From Actinopolyspora halophila DSM 43834 (lineage in GTDB: Bacteria > Actinomycetota > Actinomycetes > Mycobacteriales > Pseudonocardiaceae), in NCBI RefSeq assembly GCF_000371785.1, contig NZ_AQUI01000002.1, forward strand, positions 962,590 through 1,026,589: a stretch of 64,000 nucleotides of DNA, written 5' to 3'. Made by a program: the position numbers and the translations under genes. This document shows positions 26,925 through 34,857 of this stretch, one piece after another (position 1 is the first letter of the stretch; every line of letters starts with the position of its first letter). Under the pieces are notes generated by a model. That model worked only from the letters and a program-made list of their open reading frames with translations, searched no databases and had not been told where the DNA came from.

Positions 26925-27236
26925 GAGAAAAAACCTGTGGGAGCTTCACAGTCGACGGATTGCGTGGTGGCTCGCGGACGGCAAGGAGTCCGTTGGTCAC
27001 TGTTCGCCTCCGGGCCGATGCCCGGAGCTGTGGGTCGGCACCGGGAAGCCCCCCGACCGGTGCCGATCCACCCGGTTCCTCCCGGAACTTCCGCCCGGCG
27101 GAACCGCCCGGCGCCGGCGCGGGGTTCGGTCGCTCTGAAACTCTCCGCCCGTTCGGCGCGCGAATCGCACCGGTGAGCTATCCGGTCGTCTCGTGCGGCG
27201 GCTGCGCACGCTCTCGTGTTGCAGGATGGGCGGCAA

Positions 27237-28565
27237 ATGAGTACCGATTCCTCGCGACCCCGTGAATCCGTCCGTGAATCCGGTGGCGACCGCCGCCGCG
27301 ACGCCGCAGGCTTCGCAGACCCCGCAGGGGCGGAGTCCCGTCCGGTCCGCGCGGAGGACTGGCGTGCCGCCGTGGAACACCGTCGGGAAGAACTGATCGA
27401 GCTCTCCCACGACCTCCACGCGAATCCGGAAACCAGTCTCCGGGAACACCGGAGCGCGGCTCGGGTCGCCGAACGACTCGCCGAACACGGATTCACGGTC
27501 GAACGACCGGTGGCCGGGCTGGAGACGGCCTTCACGGCCGAGTACGGCTCGGGGGATTTCGTCGTGGGGCTGTGTGCCGAGTACGACGCGCTGCCCGAGG
27601 TCGGGCACGCCTGCGGGCACAACATCATCGCCGCGGCCGCGGTGGGAGCGGCGCTGATGCTGGCCGAGCACGCCGCGGAACTGGGGATCACGGTGCGCGT
27701 GCTCGGCACTCCGGCTGAGGAGACGGGCGGTGGCAAGATCACCATGCTCGAGGCGGGACTGTTCGACCGGGTGGCCGTCGCCCTGATGGTCCACCCCGGG
27801 CCGACGGAAGCCTGCGCTCCGCGTTCGCTGGCGATCACGGATCTGCGGGTGTGCTACACCGGCCGTGCGGCTCATGCGGCGGCCGCCCCGGAACTCGGCG
27901 TCAACGCGGCCGACGCCGTCACGGTGGCCCAGGTGGCCATCGGGCTGCGGCGGCAACACCTCGAGCCCGCGCAGATGGTGCACGGAATCGTGACCTCGGG
28001 AGGAGCGGCTCCGAACATCGTCCCCGAGCGGGCCGTGGCCGAGTACAACCTCCGGGCGGCGGATCCGACGTCCCTCGAGCGGCTGGAGCGGTGGATCAGG
28101 GCCTGCTTCGAGGCGGGGGCCACCGCCACGGGGTGTTCCGTGGAAATCGTCCGGCTCTCCCCGGTCTACACCGAGCTGAACCCCGACGAGTGGTTGGCGG
28201 AGACCTACCGTTCGGCGGTGACCGAGCTCGGTCGTGCTCCGCTGGCGCGGGCCGAGGAGCACCGTGACGTCATCGGCAGTACGGACATGGGAAACGTCAG
28301 CCGGCGGATCCCCTCCGCGCATCCGATGATCGCACTGGAGTGCGGGGAAGCGGTCAATCATCAGGCGGAGTTCGCGGCGGCCTGTGCCACGGATTCGGCG
28401 GACCGGGCCGTGCTCGACGGAGCGGCCGCGCTGGCGTGCACCGCGGCCACGGCCGCGCTCACCCCCGAGCAGCGCGAACGTTTGCTCACCGCCGTCGAAG
28501 AACGAAACCCCTCCGAGGTTCGACAGGCGTCGAACCGACTCTCCGATTCGGGAGGCGTGGTGTGA
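27237..28565 (+). CDS. amiB1: M20 family amidohydrolase (AmiB1-like)
   Basis: 442 aa dinuclear zinc peptidase/amidohydrolase of the M20D (ACY1L2/AbgB-like) group. Metal-binding motifs are LCAEYDALPEVGHACGHN and PAEETGGG; the dimerisation lid domain occupies roughly residues 190-310. Substrates in this family are N-acyl- or p-aminobenzoyl-amino acids and dipeptides; the true one is unknown. ATG 27237 follows AGGATGGGCGGC; an upstream GTG at 27216 lacks a ribosome site. Its stop overlaps the GTG of the next amidohydrolase, forming an operon as for Rv3306c-Rv3305c in M. tuberculosis. Confidence 0.85.
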   Translation: MSTDSSRPRESVRESGGDRRRDAAGFADPAGAESRPVRAEDWRAAVEHRREELIELSHDLHANPETSLREHRSAARVAERLAEHGFTVERPVAGLETAFTAEYGSGDFVVGLCAEYDALPEVGHACGHNIIAAAAVGAALMLAEHAAELGITVRVLGTPAEETGGGKITMLEAGLFDRVAVALMVHPGPTEACAPRSLAITDLRVCYTGRAAHAAAAPELGVNAADAVTVAQVAIGLRRQHLEPAQMVHGIVTSGGAAPNIVPERAVAEYNLRAADPTSLERLERWIRACFEAGATATGCSVEIVRLSPVYTELNPDEWLAETYRSAVTELGRAPLARAEEHRDVIGSTDMGNVSRRIPSAHPMIALECGEAVNHQAEFAAACATDSADRAVLDGAAALACTAATAALTPEQRERLLTAVEERNPSEVRQASNRLSDSGGVV

Positions 28566-29983
28566 CCGCGTTGGATTCTCGTGGACCGAACACCCACGGT
28601 GGTAACTCCGTGATCGACACGGCCGATCCGGTGGCCGGCCCGTTCGACGAACGGGCCGAGGACCGGGAGCCGCACGCTGGCGTGGCGGGGGTGGACGAGG
28701 CAGGCGACCCCTCGTCACCGGGGCGAACGCCGTCCACCGGGCCGGAACCGGCTCAGCAGGAGACCATGGGCGGTGTGCGCTCCGGGGTGACTGATCTCGG
28801 TGAGGGACGCGGGCCAGGTTGGCTGGACGAGTGGCTGGCGGCCAACTCCGAGCGCGTCGTGGCCTGGCGCAGGCAGTTGCACTCCGAGCCCGAGCTCTCG
28901 CGCGACGAGCACCGCACGACCGGCTGGTTGGCCGAGCGGCTCACCGAGCTCGGGCTGCGACCGCGGATCCTTCCCGTGGGGACGGGGCTGGTCTGTGATC
29001 TGGGCAGCGAGTCGTCCAACGGTCGAACGATCGCGCTGCGGGCCGACATCGACGCGCTGCCGCTGACCGAGGCGACCGGGGCGCCGTTCGCCTCGAACAC
29101 GCAGGGAGTCGCGCACTGCTGCGGGCACGACGCCCACACCGCCGTGCTGCTGGGGGCGGCCACGGCCCTGGCCGCGGCACCCCGGCTGCCCGGCCGGGTG
29201 CGGCTGATCTTCCAGCCCGCCGAGGAGGTCATGCCCGGGGGCGCTCTCGACGTGTTGGCGGCCGGGGGGCTGGACGGTGTCGACCGGATCTTCGGTCTGC
29301 ACTGCGATCCGCGGCTGCCCGTCGGCACGGTCGGCACCAGGATAGGTGCGCTGACCTCGGCCAGCGATCTGCTCGAGATCCGGTTGAACTCCCAGGGCGG
29401 GCACACCTCCAGGCCCCACCTGACCGGGGACCTCGTGTACGCGCTCGGAAGCCTGATAACCGGACTGCCCGGGCTGCTCTCCCGGCGTGTGGACCCGCGT
29501 ACCGGGACGGTGCTGGCCTGGGGCGCCGTCCGTTCGGGAGAGGCGGCCAACGCCATCCCCCAGGAGGGGATGCTGCGGGGAACGGTGCGCACCGGGGACC
29601 GGGACACCTGGTCCGAGCTGGGACCGCTGGTTCGTGAACTGGTTCAGGGGCTGCTGGACCCGTTGGGCGTCGGATTCGACCTGCAGCATCGTCGCGGGGT
29701 ACCGCCCGTGGTCAACGACGCCGAGAGCACGCGCCTGATGCGGGCAGCCGTGGGCGAGGCTCTGGGGGAGCAGGCCCAGAGCGGGACTCCGCAGTCCTCG
29801 GGCGGCGAGGACTTCGGCTGGTACCTGGAGCACGCACCGGGGTCGTTCGCGCGGCTCGGGGTGGCCGGTCCGGACACCACCAGCACGGATCTGCACCAGC
29901 CGAACTTCGAAATGGACGAGCGCGCGTTGCTCGTCGGGGTGCGCACCATGGTGCACACGGCACTGGGCGCGCTGCGGGATTAG
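28562..29983 (+). CDS. amiA1: M20 family amidohydrolase (AmiA1-like)
   Basis: 473 aa. The first 95 residues are a hydrophilic, low-complexity extension not found in typical family members. The M20D catalytic domain then shows ALRADIDALP, HCCGHDAHTA and FQPAEEVMPGGA, with the C-terminal zinc ligand in SSGGEDFGWYLEHAPG. It probably hydrolyses N-acyl or N-carbamoyl amino acid conjugates. The GTG at 28562 overlaps the upstream stop (GTGA) and is preceded by GGAGG, supporting coupled translation; the start of the extension could nevertheless be mis-set, and ATG 28766 near the catalytic domain is an alternative. Confidence 0.82.
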   Translation: MTALDSRGPNTHGGNSVIDTADPVAGPFDERAEDREPHAGVAGVDEAGDPSSPGRTPSTGPEPAQQETMGGVRSGVTDLGEGRGPGWLDEWLAANSERVVAWRRQLHSEPELSRDEHRTTGWLAERLTELGLRPRILPVGTGLVCDLGSESSNGRTIALRADIDALPLTEATGAPFASNTQGVAHCCGHDAHTAVLLGAATALAAAPRLPGRVRLIFQPAEEVMPGGALDVLAAGGLDGVDRIFGLHCDPRLPVGTVGTRIGALTSASDLLEIRLNSQGGHTSRPHLTGDLVYALGSLITGLPGLLSRRVDPRTGTVLAWGAVRSGEAANAIPQEGMLRGTVRTGDRDTWSELGPLVRELVQGLLDPLGVGFDLQHRRGVPPVVNDAESTRLMRAAVGEALGEQAQSGTPQSSGGEDFGWYLEHAPGSFARLGVAGPDTTSTDLHQPNFEMDERALLVGVRTMVHTALGALRD

Positions 29984-30028
29984 GACTCGCAACGGAACTT
30001 TGCGTGGGTGGCCGGGGAGCCGTCACGC

Positions 30029-30113
30029 GAGTCGGCGTCTTGCCAGCGTTGGAGGGCACCTCGGGTGGCGACCTACGCGACGTGCCCTCCTCGCCTTGCA
30101 ACGCATCCGACTC
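30029..30113 (+). repeat. Loop-conserved hairpin repeat, copy B
   Basis: The arms GAGTCGG (30029-30035), GCGTTGGAGGGCAC (30046-30059) and their complements GTGCCCTCC (30082-30090), AACGC (30100-30104), CCGACTC (30107-30113) form a long hairpin. The loop is CTCGGGTGGCGACCTACGCG. The flanks (GGAACTTTGCGTGGGTGG upstream, CACGCACCGG downstream) are shared with copy C at 38988; together they make a repeat of about 250 bp filling the gap between amiA1 and the next gene. Confidence 0.85.
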
Positions 30114-30269
30114 ACGCACCGGAGCTCCTCGTCCTGCTCGGGCTGAAGCACCCGTGTCGGAAGCAATTTTTTGCCGGAAGCTCTTGAAGGATTCGCGGCT
30201 CGGTCCGCTCGAGCGGTTTCTCACCCGTTCGGGGTGTATCAACGGAGGCTTCGCGCGCCTCTTACGGGT

Positions 30270-30914
30270 ATGAGCGAACGAAGCGGACGAGTCAGCCAGC
30301 CGTCCCACGGTCCCGGCGATCCCCGCGAGGCGGCTCCGGCCGCTTCGACGGTCCGGCAGGCCCGCGATCGGCTGGGTGGTCAGGACCGGCTGCTGGCCGC
30401 GTTGGATACGGGCTCCCTGGTGCGGCTGTGGCCGGGTGTGGTCGTTCCGGCCGACTCGGTGCACGATCCGGTCACCAGGGCGGAGGCGGCACTGCTGCGG
30501 GCCGGTTCGGGGGCGGTGCTCTCGGGGCCGACCGCGCTGGCCATGCACGGCTGTCGGGCCGCGGACTCGCGGGTCGTCCACGTGACCGTCCCTTATCACA
30601 GGCAGCTGCGCCGGGAGCCCGGCCTGGTGGTCCGCCAGGGCCGCGTGCGCGAGCGGGAAGTGGTGGAACTCGACGGGCTGCGCGCGCAGGTGCTCGACGT
30701 GGCGCTGACCGAGGTGCTGTGCACGGCGGAGGAGCAGTTGGCTGTGGCCTGCCTGCGGCAGGCCACAGCCCTGCCCGACGTCGAGCTGGGGCGCGGGCTG
30801 TGGGCCATGGTCGAACAGCGAATCGCCCGCAGGAGCGATCGCCGCGGAACGCGCCGGGCGCGTTCCCTGCTGGAGGCGGTGCGGCCATCCGGTCCGACGG
30901 CCCTTCCCGCTTAG
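30270..30914 (+). CDS. AbiEi-like winged-helix protein, lacking a DUF559 nuclease domain
   Basis: 214 aa. The N-terminal half resembles the winged-helix and AbiEi-type antitoxin domain common in actinobacterial proteins (RLLAALDTGSLVRLWPGVVV, then AEAALLRAGSGAVLSGPTAL and VHVTVP). In those proteins a DUF559 endonuclease-like domain usually follows; here the protein ends after an Arg-rich helix (RRSDRRGTRRARSLLEAV), so it may be a truncated or nuclease-free version. No cognate partner gene is adjacent. Start ATG 30270 has no good ribosome site. Assignment rests on overall pattern and is moderate. Confidence 0.5.
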   Translation: MSERSGRVSQPSHGPGDPREAAPAASTVRQARDRLGGQDRLLAALDTGSLVRLWPGVVVPADSVHDPVTRAEAALLRAGSGAVLSGPTALAMHGCRAADSRVVHVTVPYHRQLRREPGLVVRQGRVREREVVELDGLRAQVLDVALTEVLCTAEEQLAVACLRQATALPDVELGRGLWAMVEQRIARRSDRRGTRRARSLLEAVRPSGPTALPA

Positions 30915-30946
30915 AGAGCGCACGGATCGGCCTGCTCGGGTAGTGG

Positions 30947-30965
30947 AAAGCGGCTGCGCCGCTTT
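30947..30965 (+). terminator. Hairpin terminator module
   Basis: Perfect 8-bp stem AAAGCGGC / GCCGCTTT with a TGC loop, 33 nt after the preceding stop. The same hairpin, in a conserved GTGGGTGGTGAAAGCGGC-like context, occurs at 39191-39207 and in weaker form at 26803-26819. Confidence 0.65.
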
Positions 30966-30976
30966 GCACAGACAGA

Positions 30977-30996
30977 CCCGACCGAGCGAGCACTCG
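30977..30996 (+). repeat. Shared intergenic 20-mer
   Basis: CCCGACCGAGCGAGCACTCG differs at one position from the 20-mer inside each 41-bp unit at 15551-15632 (minus strand) and at about three positions from 26833-26852. Confidence 0.6.
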
Positions 30997-31089
30997 TCCC
31001 ATCCGCGCATTCCCTCGACCGGCTTCGTGGTTCTGGTTCGCGTGTTGCTTTGGCACCGGGAGAAGTCGAGGGATATACGCACCGTGTTT

Positions 31090-31105
31090 TGATGCGCTAG
31101 CATCA
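31090..31105 (+). promoter_or_regulatory. vapBC operator/promoter
   Basis: TGATGC gcta GCATCA is a perfect 6-bp inverted repeat with a 4-bp centre. The -10 box TAGCAT (31098-31103) lies inside it, 7 nt before the vapB ATG, so a leaderless mRNA and autorepression by VapB/VapBC binding over the -10 box are likely. Confidence 0.7.
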
Positions 31106-31110
31106 GATGC

Positions 31111-31350
31111 ATGCGCACTACGCTTCGCTTGGACGATGATGTGCTGGCCGCGGTCCAGGAGCGGGCTCGTCGGGAGAAACGTTCGGCCGGACAAGTGTTG
31201 TCGGAACTCGCCCGCCAGGCACTCACCCGCTCGGGGCATCCGACCGAGACACGAGGGGCCTCACATCACGGTTTCCGTCCGTTGCCCCATCGCGGAGCCG
31301 CCGTCTCGAACGCACTCATCGACCAGCTCCGTGAGGACGAATCCGAGTGA
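31111..31350 (+). CDS. vapB: Ribbon-helix-helix antitoxin (VapB-type)
   Basis: 79 aa. The N-terminal RHH motif (MRTTLRLDDDVLAAVQERAR followed by KRSAGQVLSELARQAL) forms the DNA-binding domain; the disordered C-terminal half should wrap the toxin. The operator overlaps its promoter. The stop overlaps the vapC GTG by four bases (GTGA), coupling synthesis of the pair. Confidence 0.85.
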   Translation: MRTTLRLDDDVLAAVQERARREKRSAGQVLSELARQALTRSGHPTETRGASHHGFRPLPHRGAAVSNALIDQLREDESE

Positions 31351-31778
31351 GAAGGGCCCTGCTCGACGTCAACGTGCTGTTGGCCCTGCTGGACAGCGAT
31401 CACGTCGACCATCAACGAGCCCACGAGTGGCTGGATGGCAACAGCGCAGCCGGGTGGTCCTCGTGCTCGATCACCGAAAACGGCTTCGTCCGCGTCATCA
31501 GCCAGCCGCGCTACCCCAGTCCCGTACCGCCGGCCGAGGCCATCGAGCTCCTTGCCCAGACCCGCCGTGACAGCGATCACGAGTTCTGGGCGTGCGAGGT
31601 CAGCCTGCTGGATCCGAACCTGATCGACCGTTCACGGCTGCACGGTCATCGTCAGATCACCGATTCCTACCTGTTGGCGTTGGCCGTCGCGTACGGCGGA
31701 CGTCTGGTCACCTTCGGCGACTCACTTCCACTGTCCGCCGTACACGGCGCCGACGAAGGACACCTCACGGTCTTGTAG
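31347..31778 (+). CDS. vapC: PIN-domain ribonuclease toxin (VapC-type)
   Basis: 143 aa PIN domain. Acidic active-site residues are visible in LLDVNVLLALLDSDHVDH (first Asp), in SITENGFVRVIS (the Glu of the TEN motif), and in QITDSYLLALAV (third Asp) with TFGDS near the end. These place it with the VapC group that cleaves tRNA or rRNA. The GTG start overlaps the antitoxin stop. The pair sits in a repeat-rich gap, consistent with acquisition. Confidence 0.87.
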   Translation: MRRALLDVNVLLALLDSDHVDHQRAHEWLDGNSAAGWSSCSITENGFVRVISQPRYPSPVPPAEAIELLAQTRRDSDHEFWACEVSLLDPNLIDRSRLHGHRQITDSYLLALAVAYGGRLVTFGDSLPLSAVHGADEGHLTVL

Positions 31779-31856
31779 CACCACCGAGGTGCTTTCTCGG
31801 GCGCTGAGGACTCGCCGCAGAGCGTGAGGTCATCGACGTCGGACCTGCGCGCGTCG

Positions 31857-32309
31857 TTACGGCCCCACGTTGGTGCAGGGCTTGTTGCGCAGCTCCGTCA
31901 CGTAGTCCTCGGGAGCTCCGGCGGTTTCGGCGGCGTCGGCGATCAGCCCGAGGTAGCGGGCCGAGGGGAGGCCGCCCTCGTAGGCGTCCAGCACGTACAA
32001 CCAGGCGATGGTGGGGCCGTCGAGGGTGTGGATGCGCAGCCGCAGCTTCTTGTGCATCTCGAGCTCCGAGCCCTCCCAGCGGTCCAGCACCTGCTCGTCC
32101 TCCGGGCTGACGTCGTAGAGCACGGTGAACACGTGCGCGCCGGGTTCCTCGACGAGCGTGGCGAGCGAGCCCTCCCAGCCCAGGTCCTCACCACCGAAGG
32201 TGAGCCGCCAGTCCATCAACCATCCCGTCCCCGCGACGGGCGAGTGCGGGGCGCGTTCGAACATCTGAGCCGGATCCATGTTGGAGCCGTAGGCGGCGTA
32301 TAGCGGCAC
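31857..32309 (-). CDS. Gamma-glutamylcyclotransferase-like protein
   Basis: 150 aa of the GGCT/AIG2 fold, orthologous by position and size to M. tuberculosis Rv3304. The glycine-rich substrate loop is YAAYGSNM near the N-terminus, and the acidic catalytic region is around LYDVSPEDEQVLDRWEG. It may cyclise gamma-glutamyl-amine compounds to 5-oxoproline; the substrate is unknown. GTG 32309 lies 7 nt after a TACCCT -10 box (32322-32317), indicating a leaderless message divergent from lpdA. Confidence 0.8.
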   Translation of the reverse strand: MPLYAAYGSNMDPAQMFERAPHSPVAGTGWLMDWRLTFGGEDLGWEGSLATLVEEPGAHVFTVLYDVSPEDEQVLDRWEGSELEMHKKLRLRIHTLDGPTIAWLYVLDAYEGGLPSARYLGLIADAAETAGAPEDYVTELRNKPCTNVGP

Positions 32310-32685
32310 GAATCACAGGGTAACGACCTCGGGGGCCGTTGTCCCTCCCCGCGACGTGTGGGGACCGGTTGTTCGCCGTGCCGTGCGGACTCGCTTCCCG
32401 GAACCGGTGGCGTGGTTCGTCCGTTCGGCGGCGTACCGTTGAGCCGGTGGGTGCGAGCCCGAAGGCGAAGGGGTGTGTTAGTGGTCTGCACCTCGCTTCG
32501 GGGCGGTGTACCCCGCGACCGGGCGGCAAGGACGCCGAGGGCCGGGGGTGATCGGTGCCGTCGCGGCACGCTTCGGGCGTGGACGGCGCGGGGCCGGAAG
32601 ACGTGATCAGCTGCCGTGCCGCTGTCAGCGGTTGTTCAGCCACCACCTGACCGAACTCCCGGACGGATCCTAGGAGGAGAGCGAA
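32310..32685. other. 376-bp divergent gap before lpdA
   Basis: Contains the leaderless promoter of the cyclotransferase gene at its left edge and the strong lpdA ribosome site AGGAGG at its right edge (32672-32677). No RNA gene, long repeat or supported small gene is visible between. Confidence 0.5.
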
Positions 32686-34089
32686 GTGACCCGCATCGTA
32701 ATCATGGGAGGCGGACCGGCTGGATACGAGGCCGCCCTCGTGGCAGCGCAGAACGGGGCGGACGTCACGCTGGTCGAGGCGGAAGGGCTGGGCGGGGCCT
32801 GCGTGCTCTACGACTGCGTTCCGTCCAAGACCTTCATAGCCTCCGGCGGTGCGCGCTCCTCCATTCGCGACGTCCAGGAGCTGGGGATCCGGGTCAAGGA
32901 GGGCGCCGCGGACGTGGACACGGCCGTGGTGCACGGCCGGGTCAAGGGCCTGGCCCTGGCGCAGTCGGCCGACATACGCTCCCGGGTTCACCGCGAGGGA
33001 GTCCGGATCCTGGGCGGGCACGCCCGCTTCGTCGACGAGACGCCGGGACTGGCCCAGCACCGCATCCGGGTGGACCTCAGCGACGGTGGTCAGGAGGAGT
33101 TGGTCGCCGATTCCGTGCTGATCTCCACCGGGGCCACTCCGCGCATCCTTCCCGGGGCGCAGCCGGACGGTGAACGCGTCCTGACCTGGCGCCAGCTCTA
33201 CGACCTGCCGGAACTGCCCGAGCACCTCGCCGTGGTGGGCTCGGGGGTGACCGGTGTCGAGTTCGCCTCGGCCTACGCCGAGATGGGGGTCAAGGTCACC
33301 CTGGTGTCCAGCCGTGACCGGGTGCTGCCGCACGAGGACGCCGACGCGGCCGCCGTGCTGGAGGAGGTCTTCTCCGAACGCGGTGCCAGCGTGGTCAAGC
33401 ACGCCAGGGCCGACCGGATCGACCGGACGGACTCGGGTGTGCTGATCCACCTGAACGACGGGCGGCGGATCGAGGCCAGCCACGCCCTGATGACCGTGGG
33501 GTCCGTGCCGAACACCTCGGACATCGGGTTGGACCGCATCGGCGTGGAGCTCGACCGCGGCGGCTACATCCCGGTGGACCGGGTCTCGCGGACCAACGCG
33601 ACCGGGGTTTACGCCGCGGGGGACTGCACCGGTGTGCTGCTGCTGGCCTCGGTGGCCGCGATGCAGGGCCGGATCGCCATGTGGCACGTCCTGGGCGAGG
33701 GAGTCACCCCGATCAAACTCAAGACGGTGGCGGCCAACGTGTTCACCCACCCGGAGATCGCCACGGTCGGTATCAGCCAGCAATCCATCGAGTCCGGTGA
33801 GGTTCCGGCCCGGAGCGTCGTACTGCCCCTGTCCGGGAACCCGCGCGCGAAGATGGAGGGGGTCCGGCGGGGCTTCCTCAAGGTCTTCTGCCGTCCCGCG
33901 ACCGGTGTCGTGGTCGGGGGGGTCGTGGTCGCGCCGAACGCGAGCGAGCTGATCCTGCCGCTGGCGCTGTCCGTGCAGAACCAGGTGACGGTGGAGGACC
34001 TGGCGAACACCTTCTCGGTGTACCCGGCCCTGTCCGGTTCGCTGACCGAGGCCGGCCGGCAGCTGATGAGGCACGACGACCTCGACTGA
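32686..34089 (+). CDS. lpdA: NAD(P)H quinone reductase LpdA
   Basis: 467 aa flavoprotein disulfide reductase fold: FAD-binding GGGPAGYEAAL, NAD(P)-binding VVGSGVTGVEFAS and the second FAD motif TGVYAAGDCTG. The CVLYDC pair sits where lipoamide dehydrogenases have their redox disulfide. However, the C-terminal catalytic HPTxSE is replaced by VYPALSGS, so the His-Glu pair is absent. The same loss is known in M. tuberculosis LpdA (Rv3303c), which reduces quinones rather than lipoamide, so this is probably a quinone reductase in oxidative-stress defence. GTG start after AGGAGGAGAG. Confidence 0.9.
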   Translation: MTRIVIMGGGPAGYEAALVAAQNGADVTLVEAEGLGGACVLYDCVPSKTFIASGGARSSIRDVQELGIRVKEGAADVDTAVVHGRVKGLALAQSADIRSRVHREGVRILGGHARFVDETPGLAQHRIRVDLSDGGQEELVADSVLISTGATPRILPGAQPDGERVLTWRQLYDLPELPEHLAVVGSGVTGVEFASAYAEMGVKVTLVSSRDRVLPHEDADAAAVLEEVFSERGASVVKHARADRIDRTDSGVLIHLNDGRRIEASHALMTVGSVPNTSDIGLDRIGVELDRGGYIPVDRVSRTNATGVYAAGDCTGVLLLASVAAMQGRIAMWHVLGEGVTPIKLKTVAANVFTHPEIATVGISQQSIESGEVPARSVVLPLSGNPRAKMEGVRRGFLKVFCRPATGVVVGGVVVAPNASELILPLALSVQNQVTVEDLANTFSVYPALSGSLTEAGRQLMRHDDLD

Positions 34090-34238
34090 TCGGGTTCGGG
34101 GACCGACCGGGTTCGGTTCCTCGCGCGGGCGGTGGTCGGAAACGGCCGGGGGCTCGTCCGTCGCCCGCGCCACGCCGCGGCGCGCCACCGGAGGATCCGG
34201 GCGTTCGTCGAGCCGACCTGTGCACGTGGGAGGTCCGC

Positions 34239-34652
34239 GTGCACAGTGAACTCATGAGCGAATCCTGCGTGCTCGTCTACGACGGTGACTGCGGGTTCTG
34301 CACCCGCAGTGTCCGCGTGGCCGAACGTCTCCCCGTGCGTACTCGCGTGGTGCCCTGGCAGGAGGCCGACCTGGACGGTCTCGGCGTCTCCGAGCAGCGG
34401 GCGCGGCGCGAGGTGCTGTTCGTGGAACACCCGGGTGGCCGGGTGCACGGCGGAGCCGGGGCCGTGGCCGCGCTGCTGCGGAACTGCGCTGGGCCGTGGC
34501 GGTTCGTGGGCGGTTTCCTCGCCGCTCCCGGAGTGCGTGCCTGCGCGGATGCGGTCTATCGCGCGGTTGCCCGGAACAGGCACCGGCTGCCCGGGGAGAC
34601 CCCGGCCTGCCGTCTTCCCCCCGAGCAGCGCCCCGGAGGGCGCACCTCGTGA
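34239..34652 (+). CDS. DUF393/DCC thiol-disulfide oxidoreductase family protein
   Basis: 137 aa. The defining DCC pattern VYDGDCGFCTRSV is near residue 15; a thioredoxin-like fold is expected. Members are thought to be thiol-disulfide oxidoreductases or partners of membrane proteins, with little biochemistry known. GTG 34239 follows GGGAGG; an ATG at 34254 is possible. It follows lpdA by 149 bp on the same strand. Confidence 0.8.
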   Translation: MHSELMSESCVLVYDGDCGFCTRSVRVAERLPVRTRVVPWQEADLDGLGVSEQRARREVLFVEHPGGRVHGGAGAVAALLRNCAGPWRFVGGFLAAPGVRACADAVYRAVARNRHRLPGETPACRLPPEQRPGGRTS

Positions 34653-34857
34653 TCCGGACACTTCGCGATCACGATTCGGTGTCCGGCTCGGTCCCGCTCC
34701 GCCGCGGAACATCGATTCCGCGGGGATCCGATCCCGTGCGCTGTACGGAAGGCTCTCGGGGGACGCGAAGCGCTCGGCCGATGTCCGACCGGTCGTGAAT
34801 AATTCCCCGGAAAATGCTTTCGGTGGTCCCGGTGCGGGACGGGCAGGAGAGTTGAAG

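Larger units (their letters stand above)
26626..27236. other. 611-bp intergenic region rich in repeats and hairpins
   Basis: No gene is supported. From left to right it holds loop-conserved hairpin repeat A (about 26674-26773), a terminator-like hairpin AAGCGGtcgcgCCGCTT (26803-26819), a 20-mer shared with other gaps (26833-26852), a dre-like TGGACTAGACCT (26913-26924), and two perfect hairpins at 27008-27027 and 27035-27066 before the amidohydrolase gene. Confidence 0.6.

Noticed and set aside
27216-27236. Upstream GTG start for the AmiB1-like protein
   Set aside because: No ribosome site before it, while ATG 27237 is preceded by AGGATGGG and gives the expected N-terminus.
32188-34188. 666-codon minus-strand frame opposite lpdA
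   Set aside because: Shadow of LpdA; no motif, and it runs through the lpdA promoter and stop.
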